This document shows, in pieces, positions 1 through 9,070 of a stretch of 64,000 nucleotides of DNA. Positions within the stretch are counted from its first letter, which is position 1. Every line of letters starts with the position of its first letter. A program made the translations under genes and the position numbers. The notes under the pieces are model-generated. The model saw nothing but the letters and a program-made list of their open reading frames with translations. It was not told the origin of the DNA and did not search any database. The stretch is from Amycolatopsis sp. NBRC 101858. Its GTDB lineage: Bacteria; Actinomycetota; Actinomycetes; Mycobacteriales; Pseudonocardiaceae. The DNA is taken from positions 794,925 to 858,924 of the forward strand of contig NZ_BSTD01000004.1 of NCBI RefSeq assembly GCF_030269325.1, given 5' to 3'.

Positions 1-1300
1 CGGGCTGCTCGGCGCGTCGCTGGCGGCCGCGGCGATCTCCCAGCTGACGCTGTCCCGCCTGCGCGCGCGGGAGGTCGAGGCGATGATGGCCACCCACCGC
101 GAGCGGTTCCTGTTCCGCTCGCTGTGCTCGGACATCCGCGCGGCCAAGGAGATCCGGCTCTTCGGCCTCGCGGACCTGTTCCGCTCCCGCATGGTGGCCG
201 CGGTCCGTGCGGCCACGGCGAGCGAGTGCGCGATGCAGCGCCGGATCGCGGTCGCCGGGATCTCCGCCGCGATCGTGTCGGCCGTGGTGGCCGGCATCGC
301 CCTCGTGGTCGCCGCGACCGGCGCCGCCCGGGGCGCGTTGTCCATCGGCGACGTGACGCTCTTCACCGCCGCCGTGGCCGGCATCCAGTCGCCGGTGGGC
401 TCGCTGCTGGGCCAGCTCGGCCGGGCCGGCGGCTCGCTCGGGTTGTTCAAGCACTACCTCGACGTGGTGACGACCGCACCCGACCTGACCTCCGGGACGG
501 ACGCCGTGCCCGAGCTGAAGACCGGCATCGAACTGCGTGACGTGTGGTTCCGCTACGACGAGACCGGCCCGTGGGTGCTGCGCGGGGTCGACCTGAAGAT
601 TCCGAGCGGCGCGGCGGTCGGGCTGGTCGGGGTGAACGGCGCGGGCAAGTCGACGCTCGTGAAGCTGCTGTGCCGCTTCTACGACCCGGACCGCGGCCGG
701 ATCCTGTGGGACGGCGTCGACATCCGCTCCTGCGACCCGGCCGGGCTGCGGGCCCGCATCGGCGCCACGTTCCAGGACTTCACCAGCTACGACCTGACCG
801 CGGCCGACAACATCGGCATCGGCGACGTCGCCCGCCTCGGCGATCTCGGCCGCGTCCGCGCGGCGGCCCGCCTGGCCGAGATCGATCCGGCGCTCTCGGC
901 GTTGCCGCGAGGGTACGAAACCCTGCTGTCCCGGGCGTTCCTGGACGTCGACGACAAGGCCGGGGCGGCGCTGTCCGGCGGCCAGTGGCAGCGGGTGGCG
1001 CTGGCCCGGTCGCTCATGCGCGCCGAAGCCGACCTGCTCATCCTCGACGAACCCAGCTCCGGCATGGACGCCGACGCCGAGACCAGGACCCACGAGGCAC
1101 TGCGCGCCCACCGGGCCGGCCGCACGAGCGTGCTGATCTCCCACCGCCTGTCCGCCCTGCGCGGCGCGGACCGGATCGTCGTGCTGGGCGGCGGCCGGGT
1201 GATCGAAGAGGGCACCCACGACGAGCTGCTCACCGCGGGTGGCGAGTACGCCCGGCTGTTCTCGTTGCAGGCCAAGGGATACGCGATGGCGGAGGCGTGA
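1..1300 (+). CDS. ABC transporter, fused permease and ATPase (5' end outside window)
   Basis: The reading frame is open from base 2, so the gene starts left of the window; about 432 residues are visible. The first half holds the end of the transmembrane domain, with an EIRLFG stretch also found in the second transporter of this window (9071-10885). The ATPase half has Walker A (GVNGAGKST, near base 640), the signature LSGGQWQR (near 975), Walker B with LILDEP (near 1040) and a switch histidine in SHRLS. It is a homodimer-type exporter in the inner membrane. The stop TGA shares its A with the ATG of the following signal peptidase, so the two are co-translated. The substrate is probably a small peptide, by analogy with the second module, whose precursor gene is visible. 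Confidence 0.9.
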   Translation, partial: GLLGASLAAAAISQLTLSRLRAREVEAMMATHRERFLFRSLCSDIRAAKEIRLFGLADLFRSRMVAAVRAATASECAMQRRIAVAGISAAIVSAVVAGIALVVAATGAARGALSIGDVTLFTAAVAGIQSPVGSLLGQLGRAGGSLGLFKHYLDVVTTAPDLTSGTDAVPELKTGIELRDVWFRYDETGPWVLRGVDLKIPSGAAVGLVGVNGAGKSTLVKLLCRFYDPDRGRILWDGVDIRSCDPAGLRARIGATFQDFTSYDLTAADNIGIGDVARLGDLGRVRAAARLAEIDPALSALPRGYETLLSRAFLDVDDKAGAALSGGQWQRVALARSLMRAEADLLILDEPSSGMDADAETRTHEALRAHRAGRTSVLISHRLSALRGADRIVVLGGGRVIEEGTHDELLTAGGEYARLFSLQAKGYAMAEA

Positions 1301-1707
1301 TGGCCGGGCTCGCGGTGGTCGTGGTGGTGCTGGTCGCGCTGGTCGTGCTGCTGCGCCGCCGGTACGTGGTGGCCCGCGTCCGCGGCCACAGCATGTCCCC
1401 GACCTTCCACGACGGCGAGCGGGTGGTCGCGACCCGGCGACGGCACTACCGCGTCGGCGACGTGATCGTCTTCCGCCCGCGAACCGGGGTCACTGACGTC
1501 GCGTGGCGCATCAAGCGGATCGCCGCGGTCGCCGGCGACCCGGTCCCCGCCTGGCTGGAGACGGACGACCCGGTCGTCCCGGCCGGCCGGGTGGTGGTGG
1601 TCGGCGACAACACCGGCCACAGCCAGGATTCCCGCCAGCTCGGCTACATCGCGCTGGCCGGCGTCGCCGGGGCGGTCCCTCACCGCCCCGCGCCGGAGGG
1701 AAGCTGA
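1300..1707 (+). CDS. Small S26-family signal peptidase
   Basis: A 135-residue membrane-anchored serine protease of the type I signal peptidase family. Residues 1-20 form one hydrophobic anchor. The catalytic Ser lies in GHSMSPTF (near residue 30) and the general-base Lys in RIKRIAAVAGD (near 70). The family box GDN followed by DSRQLGY closes the protein. It is much shorter than housekeeping LepB, like the IMP or SipW-like mini-peptidases. It starts on the stop codon of the ABC transporter, and a paralogue is arranged identically at 10882-11310. It probably trims the leader of an exported peptide. Its last 28 bases overlap the 3' end of the convergent regulator gene. Confidence 0.9.
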   Translation: MAGLAVVVVVLVALVVLLRRRYVVARVRGHSMSPTFHDGERVVATRRRHYRVGDVIVFRPRTGVTDVAWRIKRIAAVAGDPVPAWLETDDPVVPAGRVVVVGDNTGHSQDSRQLGYIALAGVAGAVPHRPAPEGS

Positions 1708-4544
1708 CAATCGATCTCCGCCAGCACTTTCTGCACCCCGACCCGTTCGACCGGGCTGTCGAACCGGTCCTGCAGGCGCAGGGCCGCGTGGGCGATGCGG
1801 CGGGCGGCGGCCCGGTCGCCGGCGGCCAGTTCGATCGTGGCCAGGGCGAGCAGTGCAGCGGACTCGGCGTCCGGGCGGCGGGTGCGGCGGGCCAGGCCCA
1901 GTGCGCGGTCCGCGGATCTCCGGGCGGCGGCCAGGTCGCCGTTCGCGCGGTGGGCGTCGGCTTCGGCGGTGAGGCACCAGGTCTGGCCGATCGGGTCGTC
2001 GTTCTGCTCCGACAGGCAGCGGGCCTGGTCGGCGAGCTCGGCCGCGCGCGCCGCGTCGCCGCAGGCCAAGGCGGTGCGCACGACCACGAGCCGCACCTGG
2101 GCGCGGGTCTTCCAGTCGCCCGCGGCGTCGGCCAGGCGCAGGGCCTTCGCGCCGTGTGCCGTCGCCGCACGGAGGTCGCCGAGGTGGTCCCGGTACAGGG
2201 CGGCCAGCGTGCCGTGGCAGCCCGACATGCCCGCCAGGTTGCCGGACTTCCGGAAGCAGACGACGGCCTCGCGCACGGCGGTGATCGCGCGGTGCCAGTC
2301 CCGGCAGCGCTCGTACGCGTCGCCCAGCTTGGTCAGCACCTCCGCCCGCAGCGCGAGGTCGACGTCGGCCAGCGGCACCTCGTTCAGGATGGCGACCACG
2401 TCGGCGTACCGGCTGCGGTGCATCCGCGCCGTCGCCGCGACCAGCGCCGCGGTCACCCGCACCACCGGGTCCGGGCCGGCGACGTTCGTCAGCCGCGCGG
2501 CCGCCCGGGCGCCGTGGTCGGACAAGTCGAGCCGCACGAGCGGCGCGCGCAGCACCAGCAGCAGCGCCGCCGCGTGGCGGAGCAGGCCGCCGCGCACGGC
2601 CAGGCCGAACACGGCGAGCAGGACGTCGACGTCCGCGCCCACCCACGGCAGCGGCTCCTGCACCACGTGCCCCACCACGTCCCGGCCGAGGGGCGCGGCG
2701 GTCTCGGCGAGCACCGTGTACCCGACCCGCGTGCCCAGGATGCCCTCGTGGGCGTGCCGGGTCAGCGCGACCGCCCACCCGGCCAGCCGGTCCAGGGCGG
2801 GCGGGCCGAGCGGCGGGCCGACCGTGCGGCAGTAGGCCCGGACGAGGTCGTGCATCCGGTAGCGAGGCACGCCGTCGCGCCCCGGCCCGGCCTGGTCGAG
2901 CAGGTTCATCGCGCACAGGTGGGCCAGCACCTCGCCGGTGCGGGGGAGGGGCACGTCGAGCACGGGGGCGAGCGGCCAGCCGGTGAACGTCGGCGCCCCG
3001 ATCGCCGCCAGCGCCAGCATCGCGGCCCGCGCTTCCCGGTCCAGCAACCGGAAGCTGGCGTCGAGGCTGTCCCGCACGCTGCGCTGCCCGACCGTCAGCT
3101 CCCGCATCCGCCTCGACTCGTCGGACAGCCGCGCGGCCAGCTCCGCCACGCTGAGCTTCGGGTACGCGGCCAGCTGGGCCCCGGCGATCCGCAACGCGAG
3201 CGGCACACCCCCGCACGCGTCGAGCACCGTGGCGACCGTGCCCTCGTCCTCGCCCAGCCGGGCCGCGCCCGCCGCGTTCGCCAGCACTGCCCCGGCCACC
3301 CGGTCGGGCAGCGGCGCGAGCGGCACCCGGACCGCCGGCTCGACCTCGGGAAGCACGGACCTGCTGGTCACGATCGTGGCGCAGCCCGGATCGGCGGCCA
3401 GGAGCGGCTCGATCTGCGCGGCGGTGGCGGCGTTGTCCAGCACCACGAGCACCCGCTTGCCCGCCGTGCGGCTGCGGAACTCGGCCGTGCGCTCCTCGAC
3501 GGTCGCCGGCATCGACCGCGCCGGCACACCGAGCGCACGGAGGAAACCGGCGAGGATCTCGGGCGGGGCGGCCGGCCGTGTGTCGGCGCCCCGCAGGTCG
3601 GCGTAGAGCTGCCCGTCGGGGTAGGCGTGCGCCGACGCCGCGCCCGCGTGCAGGGCCAGCGCCGTCTTGCCGATCCCGGGCATCCCGGTGATCAGCACCA
3701 GCGGTGGCGCGTCGGCCCGGCGCGCCACCGCGGCCCTGATCGTGGACGACTCCGCGTCGCGCCCGGCGAACCCGGAGGTCCGCGGCGGCAGCTGGGCGGG
3801 CACCACAGTCACCGCCGGCGGCGTCTCGACGGAGAGGATCTCCGCCTCCAGCGCGAGCAGCTCCCGGGAGGGATCCATGCCCAGCTCGTCGCGCAGCACA
3901 CGCCGGGCTTCCCGGAACGCCGCCAGCGCGTCGGCCCGCCGCCCGGCGCGGTGCAGCGCCAGCATCCGCCGGTGGTGCAGGCCTTCGCGCAGGGGATGGG
4001 CCTGCACGAGCGCGGTCAGCTCGGGCAGCAGCCGCGCGGCCCGCCCGCACGCGATCTCCGCGTCGATCCACTCCTCGGCCAGGCCGATCCGCAGCTCCTC
4101 CAGCCGGGGCAGCTCCGCGCCGGCCAGGTGCGCGGTCACCCCGCCCAGCGGCGTCCCGGTCCAGCGGTCGAGCGCGGACCGCAGCAGGCCGGCCGTGTCC
4201 GCCGGGTCCCCGGCCGCGCGCGCCGTGACCAGCAGCTGCCGCACCCCGTCGACGTCGGCTAGGCAGTCCAGCAGGTACCCGCTCGACACGGTGACCACGG
4301 CTCCGGCCGCGCCGGCCCGGTCGAGCGCCGCGCGGAGCTTGGACACCTGGATGTGCACCTGGGTCCGCGCGGTGGCCGGCGGCAGCTCGCCCCACAGGGC
4401 GTCGATCAGCCGTTCCACCGACACCGGCTGCCGGCAGGCGAGCGCCAATGCGGCGAGCACCGTGCGCCCCAGCCGCCCCTTGACCGGCACCGGTGTCCCG
4501 TGGACCCGCGCACCGACGGGGCCGAGGACAGTGGCTTCCAGCAA
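1680..4544 (-). CDS. AfsR/SARP-family transcriptional regulator with NB-ARC and TPR-like tail
   Basis: About 954 residues. The N-terminus is an OmpR-like winged helix (LEATVLGPV start, RQPVSVERLIDALWG), then a bacterial transcriptional activation domain to about residue 250. An NB-ARC ATPase follows with P-loop GMPGIGKTALA near 288, and then a helical TPR-like tail. Such proteins activate secondary-metabolite and peptide gene clusters. I chose a TTG start at 4544 because GAAGGG lies six bases before it and the conserved domain begins at once; an open frame runs 69 codons further upstream without family similarity. It is divergent from the NB-ARC gene at 4939 and sits between two peptide-export modules, so it may control them (inference). 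Confidence 0.87.
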   Translation of the reverse strand: MLEATVLGPVGARVHGTPVPVKGRLGRTVLAALALACRQPVSVERLIDALWGELPPATARTQVHIQVSKLRAALDRAGAAGAVVTVSSGYLLDCLADVDGVRQLLVTARAAGDPADTAGLLRSALDRWTGTPLGGVTAHLAGAELPRLEELRIGLAEEWIDAEIACGRAARLLPELTALVQAHPLREGLHHRRMLALHRAGRRADALAAFREARRVLRDELGMDPSRELLALEAEILSVETPPAVTVVPAQLPPRTSGFAGRDAESSTIRAAVARRADAPPLVLITGMPGIGKTALALHAGAASAHAYPDGQLYADLRGADTRPAAPPEILAGFLRALGVPARSMPATVEERTAEFRSRTAGKRVLVVLDNAATAAQIEPLLAADPGCATIVTSRSVLPEVEPAVRVPLAPLPDRVAGAVLANAAGAARLGEDEGTVATVLDACGGVPLALRIAGAQLAAYPKLSVAELAARLSDESRRMRELTVGQRSVRDSLDASFRLLDREARAAMLALAAIGAPTFTGWPLAPVLDVPLPRTGEVLAHLCAMNLLDQAGPGRDGVPRYRMHDLVRAYCRTVGPPLGPPALDRLAGWAVALTRHAHEGILGTRVGYTVLAETAAPLGRDVVGHVVQEPLPWVGADVDVLLAVFGLAVRGGLLRHAAALLLVLRAPLVRLDLSDHGARAAARLTNVAGPDPVVRVTAALVAATARMHRSRYADVVAILNEVPLADVDLALRAEVLTKLGDAYERCRDWHRAITAVREAVVCFRKSGNLAGMSGCHGTLAALYRDHLGDLRAATAHGAKALRLADAAGDWKTRAQVRLVVVRTALACGDAARAAELADQARCLSEQNDDPIGQTWCLTAEADAHRANGDLAAARRSADRALGLARRTRRPDAESAALLALATIELAAGDRAAARRIAHAALRLQDRFDSPVERVGVQKVLAEIDCQLPSGAGR

Positions 4545-4830
4545 TCCGTACCCTTCAAGATCGTGGGGCGGCGCCCGTCGCCGGCGCTCGACGCCGCGAC
4601 GCGGCACGCCGCCGTCGGCCGGAATTCGATGAGGTACCCGGGTTCGCGACAGCTCCCGGACGAGGGATCCGCGGCCGGCCCGTCGTCGTGCGGGCGTCGG
4701 CCTTCCCCGGTAAAAGATCAGCCCCAGTGACGGAAGTGGCCGGCTCGTCACCGCCGCCTTCCCCGGCCCGGTGAAGCCACTCTCGCCGCGGCCGACGCTG
4801 CCAGCGGCGCGCGAGCACCGTCAACCAGAC

Positions 4831-4906
4831 CGAAAACGTTTCGTGCTGGCTCGAAACATCAGGCCGCTCCCCGGGCCGGCCAAAGCTCTTGTCCGTTTTG
4901 GACGGA
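4831..4906. promoter_or_regulatory. Two inverted repeats in the divergent regulator promoter region
   Basis: The 394-base gap between the divergent regulators holds CGAAA-ACG-TTTCG (4831-4843), a further TCGAAAC (4851-4857), and TCCGT-TTTGG-ACGGA (4892-4906). All arms are perfect 5-bp inverted repeats in otherwise GC-rich sequence. They could be operators for one of the flanking regulators. Nothing else recognisable was seen in this gap. Confidence 0.35.
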
Positions 4907-4938
4907 GCCAGCCTCGGAACCGCGGCCACCATGGCGCC

Positions 4939-7362
4939 ATGGCGTACACCGAACCCCCTGATCCCGGCCACGCGCGCACCCTGGCCGAGCTGATCGCGCA
5001 GCTGCGGCTGCTCAAGGCGTGGGCGGGCGGCCCGTCGTACGCGCAGATCACCGAGCGGGTGAACCGGCTCTGGACGGCGGCCGGGCGCCCGGCCGCCGAA
5101 GGCACCGCCCGCACCACGGTCGCCGACTGCTTCAAGACCGGCCGCGCCCGGCCCAACACCGATCTGGTGCTGGCGGTCGTCGAGGTGCTGCACCCGGACC
5201 CGGGGTACGTCGCCCAGTGGCAGGACATGCTGCGGGTCGTCCGCAGCCGCGCCGAGGCGGCGACCTTCGTGCAGGCTCAGCTCGGCCTGCCCGAGGCGGT
5301 CCCGCACTTCACCGGGCGCCGGGCGGAACTCACGCGGCTGCGCGCGGTGCTCGGCGACGCCGCGAGCGGGCAGGTGCCGGTGATCGCGGGCATGGCCGGG
5401 GTCGGCAAGACCGGGCTGGCCGTGCACGTCGGCCGCGAGCTCCTGGGCACGGGCCGGTTCGACAACGCGCTCTTCGTGAACCTGCGTGGTTTCCACCCCG
5501 ACCCCGGCCTGCCGCCGGTGGACCCGGCGGCGGTGCTCGACTCCTTCCTCCGCTTGCTCGGGGTGCCCGGGCACGCCGTCCCCGCCGACCTGCGGGGCAA
5601 GACGCGGATGTACCGGGAGCGGTCGGCGGGACGGCGCCTGCTCGTCGTCCTCGACAACGCGGGCAGCGAGGACCAGGTCCGGCCCCTGCTGCCCGGCGGG
5701 CCGGTGCTCGTCACCAGCCGTCTGGCACTGCCCGGGCTGCCCGGTGCGGCGCACGTCCGGCTGGACGTGCTGAGCCCGGACGAGGCGCTGGCCTACCTGC
5801 GGCGCACCGTCGGCGCGGAGCGGGTCGACGAGGCGCCTGCCGTGGCCCGCCGGATCACCGCCGAACTCGGGCACCTGCCGCTCGCGCTGAGCCTCGCCGG
5901 GTTGTGGATCTCCGCGCCGGCCCACCGGTCGTGGCTGCTGGCCGACCACCTGGAGCGGCTCGAGCAGCGGCGCGCGCACCTGCGCCTCGACAACGCCGTG
6001 GACGCCTCGATCAGCCTGTCCTACGACCAGCTCGGCGAGCCGGAACGGCGGGCCCTGCGGCTGCTCGCCCTGCACCCGGGTGCGGACCTGGACGCCTACG
6101 GCATCGCCGCGCTCACCGGCACCGGCCTGGACGAGGCGACCCGGACCTCGGACGGGCTCGCCGCCGCGAGCCTGGTGCGGCGCAGCGAGGCGAACCGGTT
6201 CGAGCTGCACGACCTCGTCCGCGCGTTCGGGATGGCGCGGGCGCAGGACGAAGACGTCTCCGCCGGCCGTCGGGCCGCGCTGGCCGGGCTGCTCGACTAC
6301 TACACGTTCGCCGCCGCCACCGCGATGGACCACTACGCGCCGCGCGTGCGTGGCCACCGGCCGCACGTTCCCGACCCCGGCCTGCCGATCCCGCCGCTCA
6401 CCGAGCGCGGGCCGGCGGCCGCGTGGCTGGACGCCGAACGGGCCAACCTGGTCAGTGCCGGCCTCAACGGCGTGCGGTCGGGTCACGCGGGACTGCTGTC
6501 GCGGATCCTGTTCCGGTACCTGCAGACCGGCGGCTACATCGGGGAGGCGCTGGCCCTGCACACGAGCGCGACCGGGTCGGCGGACCCGGTCGCCCGCGGG
6601 CACGCACTGGTGAGCCTCGCGGCCACGCACAGCCAGGTCGGCCACTACGAGGTGGCGACGCGGTGCGCCGAGGCGGCGCTGGACTGCTTCCGCGGTGCCG
6701 CGGACCGTTCCGGGGAGTGCCGCGCGCTGGGCACCCTGGGCGCGATCGCCTCCTGGAACGCCGACTTCGCGCGGTCCGCGGGGTTCCTGCGGGAGGCGCT
6801 GACCCTGGCCCGCGAGGTCGGCGACCGGTCGGGCGAACGCACCGCGCTGACCAACCTGGGTTATGTCTACGGCCGGCTGGGCTGGTACGCCGAGGCGCTG
6901 GAGATCCAGGCGAAGGCGCTCGCCATCGACCAGCAGATCGGCGACCTGTGCGACACGGGCCGCACCCTGCTCAACATCGGCGACACGCACCTGCGGGCAG
7001 GCAGGCACGCGGAGGCGTGCGGGTACTTCCGCCGCGCGACGGCGATCGCCGAGCAGGCGGGCGACCGGGACCTGCACGTGGAAGCGTTGCTGTGCCTGGC
7101 GGACGCGTCCCTGGAGCTCGGCCGCACCGGCCACGCCCGCACGACGCACGAGTGCGCGCTCGCGATGGCGGTGGACCTGGGCAGCCTCCACCAGGCGGCC
7201 CGCGCACACACCGGCCTGGCCCGGGCTTTGACGATCCTGGGCAACCCGGCGCGCGCCCGCCACCACTGGCTCGCGGCCCGCGACCACCACCGCGAGCTGG
7301 GCCTGCCGGAACCGGCGGAGATCACGGCGGCCACGGACTGTTCGGTGGCAGCCGGCGGGTGA
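4939..7362 (+). CDS. NB-ARC/TPR regulator with N-terminal Xre-like helical domain
   Basis: 807 residues. Residues 1-110 resemble the Xre-like N-terminus of actinobacterial NB-ARC proteins (AQLRLLKAW, then TTVADCFKTGR). The P-loop GMAGVGKTGLA is near residue 155, a VVLDNA Walker B-like segment follows, and a leucine-rich winged-helix part comes next. From about residue 530 there are tetratricopeptide repeats. There is no BTAD domain, unlike the divergent regulator at 1680-4544. Proteins of this plan are STAND-type ATP-dependent switches, usually transcriptional. ATG at 4939 begins the conserved MAYTE segment; a frame extending upstream lacks similarity. The position just before the cysteine-rich peptide cluster suggests local control (inference). 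Confidence 0.82.
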   Translation: MAYTEPPDPGHARTLAELIAQLRLLKAWAGGPSYAQITERVNRLWTAAGRPAAEGTARTTVADCFKTGRARPNTDLVLAVVEVLHPDPGYVAQWQDMLRVVRSRAEAATFVQAQLGLPEAVPHFTGRRAELTRLRAVLGDAASGQVPVIAGMAGVGKTGLAVHVGRELLGTGRFDNALFVNLRGFHPDPGLPPVDPAAVLDSFLRLLGVPGHAVPADLRGKTRMYRERSAGRRLLVVLDNAGSEDQVRPLLPGGPVLVTSRLALPGLPGAAHVRLDVLSPDEALAYLRRTVGAERVDEAPAVARRITAELGHLPLALSLAGLWISAPAHRSWLLADHLERLEQRRAHLRLDNAVDASISLSYDQLGEPERRALRLLALHPGADLDAYGIAALTGTGLDEATRTSDGLAAASLVRRSEANRFELHDLVRAFGMARAQDEDVSAGRRAALAGLLDYYTFAAATAMDHYAPRVRGHRPHVPDPGLPIPPLTERGPAAAWLDAERANLVSAGLNGVRSGHAGLLSRILFRYLQTGGYIGEALALHTSATGSADPVARGHALVSLAATHSQVGHYEVATRCAEAALDCFRGAADRSGECRALGTLGAIASWNADFARSAGFLREALTLAREVGDRSGERTALTNLGYVYGRLGWYAEALEIQAKALAIDQQIGDLCDTGRTLLNIGDTHLRAGRHAEACGYFRRATAIAEQAGDRDLHVEALLCLADASLELGRTGHARTTHECALAMAVDLGSLHQAARAHTGLARALTILGNPARARHHWLAARDHHRELGLPEPAEITAATDCSVAAGG

Positions 7363-7393
7363 GGGGCGTGGGGTCGCGCGGGCTTGTTCATGG

Positions 7394-7676
7394 GGTTCGC
7401 GACGAGCTGGTGACGGGCGCGGGTTTGTCGGGCGCCGGGTCCTGTTCGGGGGTTCGCGATCGGCTGGTGGCGGGTGGGGGTGTCCGGGTTTGCCGGGCGC
7501 CGGGTCGGCTGGGTTCCCCTCGGGGTTCGCGATCGGCTGGTGGCGGGTGGGGGTGTCCGGGTTTGCCGGGCGCCGGGTCGGCTGGGTTCCCCTCGGGGGT
7601 TCGCGATCAGCCGGCGGCGGGTGGGGGTGCCCGGGTTCGCCGCGAGCCGGGCGCGGGTCGGCCGGATCCCTCTCGG
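7394..7676. repeat. Tandem repeat, four units of 57 to 79 bp
   Basis: The unit begins GGTTCGCGAT and recurs at 7394, 7451, 7524 and 7598. The second and third units (73 and 74 bp) are almost identical; the first is shortened and the fourth diverged. The repeat fills most of the 453-base gap between the NB-ARC gene and the cysteine-rich peptide gene. There are no unique spacers, so it is not a CRISPR array. The stretch 7677-7815 adds only a small dyad, GGGAA-CTC-TTCCC, at 7769-7781. Confidence 0.85.
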
Positions 7677-7815
7677 CCGCTCCCTCTGCGCCGGCGGCGT
7701 CCGGGTTCGTCCGGGATTGCTGCCCGGGGCGTGGTGGCACCGCGATGCTCGCAGCCGGCGCGGGATGGGGGAACTCTTCCCACGCCTCGGACACCCACCG
7801 TCGAAGGGAGAAACC

Positions 7816-7983
7816 ATGGGGCGCCTGATCGACCGCGTGCTCGCCCGGATCGTGCCCACGGCCGAGGCCTCCGCCTGCAGTGGCGGCTACTTCTGCAACG
7901 CGGCCGGCCACCCCGGCTACTGGTACCGGTTCTGCTGCCCGCAGGACGGCTGCGAATGGACCAAGGTCCGCAGCAGCTGCTGA
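7816..7983 (+). CDS. Putative six-cysteine (knottin-like) secreted peptide precursor
   Basis: 55 residues; the ATG is preceded by GAAGGGAG at good spacing. Residues 1-20 are an amphipathic leader with Arg and Asp but no long hydrophobic core, ending Ala-Ser-Ala, which fits the AxA rule of signal peptidase I. The remaining 35 residues contain Cys at 21, 27, 40, 41, 46 and 55: spacing C-x5-C-x12-C-C-x4-C-x8-C. The C-C-CC-C-C order is that of inhibitor cystine knots, and the core is rich in Tyr, Trp and Gly. Downstream genes encode membrane and thioredoxin-like redox proteins, an ABC exporter and an S26 peptidase, everything needed to fold, export and trim such a peptide. I do not recognise a named family; fold and function are inferred. 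Confidence 0.75.
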   Translation: MGRLIDRVLARIVPTAEASACSGGYFCNAAGHPGYWYRFCCPQDGCEWTKVRSSC

Positions 7984-8000
7984 GCACCGGTCCCGGGCTT

Positions 8001-8042
8001 GCCGGGTGGTGTCCGCCGCCTTCCCCGCGGACACCACCCGGC
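8001..8042 (+). terminator. Perfect 16-bp stem-loop between precursor and redox genes
   Basis: Arms 8001-8016 and 8027-8042 are perfectly complementary around a 10-base loop. There is no T-run. The hairpin begins 18 bases after the peptide stop codon and ends 14 bases before the MauE-like start. This placement suits a partial terminator or an mRNA stabiliser that makes the precursor more abundant than the maturation and export proteins. Confidence 0.75.
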
Positions 8043-8056
8043 ATCGAAGGAGTCAC

Positions 8057-8563
8057 ATGGAATACCTCCGGGCGGCCGGTGCGGCGCTGATCGCCGTGGT
8101 GTTCGCCGTCTCGTCGCTGTCCAAGCTGCGGGACTTCCGCGGGTTCGCGCGCTCGGTGCCCGTGCTGGTGCCGATGCCCGCGAGCTGGGTCCCGCCCGTG
8201 TCGGTGGCCGTCGTGGGCGCCGAGGGGAGCAGCGCGGTCCTCGTGGTCGTGCCCGCCACCGCGACGGCGGGGTTCGTCCTCGCTTCGGGGTTGCTGGCGG
8301 CTTTCACCGTCGCCATCGCCGCTTCGCTACGCCGCGGGCAGCGCACATCGTGCCGCTGCTTCGGCGCGGCCGACACCCCGGTCGGCCCGCGCCACCTGGC
8401 CCGCAACACCGTGCTGGCCTGCTTCGCCGTTCTCGGCGCCCTCGCGCCGGACCACCTGCCGCCCGTCGCCGGGGCCGCCGTCGCGGTCGCAGCGGGCGTG
8501 GTGGTGGCCGTGCTCGTCATCGCGATGGATGACATCGCCGTCGTGTTCGCAAGGAGTTCCTGA
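8057..8563 (+). CDS. MauE/DoxX-like membrane redox protein
   Basis: 168 residues with four predicted membrane helices. It begins with an ATG preceded by GAAGGAG. The segment SCRCFGAADTP after the second or third helix matches the CxCFG region of MauE proteins, which with MauD are needed to form the many disulfides of the methylamine dehydrogenase light chain. Here no methylamine dehydrogenase genes are present, and the only cysteine-rich partner is the adjacent 55-residue peptide. It probably passes electrons between the membrane and the thioredoxin-like protein encoded next, whose ATG overlaps this stop codon (TGATG). Confidence 0.8.
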   Translation: MEYLRAAGAALIAVVFAVSSLSKLRDFRGFARSVPVLVPMPASWVPPVSVAVVGAEGSSAVLVVVPATATAGFVLASGLLAAFTVAIAASLRRGQRTSCRCFGAADTPVGPRHLARNTVLACFAVLGALAPDHLPPVAGAAVAVAAGVVVAVLVIAMDDIAVVFARSS

Positions 8564-9066
8564 TGCCCTTCGTCGTCGCCGCCCTGGTGCTGCTCGGCCT
8601 GCTGTGCCTGCTGAACCTGCTCCTGACCGTCGGGATCCTGCGCCGGATGCGGGCACAGAGCACCACGGGCTCCGGGTCGCTCTTCGCGTTGCGCCCCGGT
8701 TCGGCCGTCGGCGAGTTCGCCGCCACCACGACCGAGGGCGAGCCGGTGACCACCGCGACGCTGAACGGCACGGTCGCGTTCTTCTCCGCCGGCTGCGCCG
8801 CCTGCCACGACGCCCTGCCGGACTTCCTCGCCTACGCCCGCGATCAGGGCCGCGACAACGTCTTCGCGGTCTTCGGCGGCGACGAACCCGACACCGTGCG
8901 CGCGCTCGCCGAGGTCGCGCGGGTCGTGCCGGCGGACCTCGACGGCGGGCCGGTGGCCGCCGCGTTCCGCAACACCTGGACCCCCGCGCTGTACGTGGTG
9001 GCCGACGGGCGGGTGGTCGCGACCGCGGGCCGGGTGCCCGAGCTGCCCGTGCCCGCCGGGCGCTGA
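8563..9066 (+). CDS. Membrane-anchored thioredoxin-like protein (MauD/TlpA type)
   Basis: 167 residues. Residues 1-25 are a leucine-rich membrane anchor. The rest is a thioredoxin fold with the active-site motif CAAC (in SAGCAACHDAL, near residue 77) and the cis-Pro region TWTPALYVV near 140. It should act outside the membrane as a disulfide oxidase or isomerase. MauE and MauD pairs mature multi-disulfide proteins, so the likely client is the six-cysteine peptide upstream. The ATG overlaps the MauE stop, and the ABC transporter gene begins four bases after this stop. Confidence 0.85.
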   Translation: MPFVVAALVLLGLLCLLNLLLTVGILRRMRAQSTTGSGSLFALRPGSAVGEFAATTTEGEPVTTATLNGTVAFFSAGCAACHDALPDFLAYARDQGRDNVFAVFGGDEPDTVRALAEVARVVPADLDGGPVAAAFRNTWTPALYVVADGRVVATAGRVPELPVPAGR

Positions 9067-9070
9067 GGCG

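Noticed and set aside
787..4395. Very long open frames on the strand opposite to the AfsR-type and other genes
   Set aside because: They have extreme Arg/Pro/Gly composition and no family pattern; they are a by-product of high GC at third codon positions of the real genes.
7394..7676. CRISPR array
   Set aside because: The repeated units follow each other directly, differ in length and have no unique spacers; no cas genes are present.
7816..7983. Classical lanthipeptide, lasso or thiopeptide precursor
   Set aside because: No cyclase, dehydratase, radical SAM or RRE gene is nearby; only redox, export and peptidase genes are linked.
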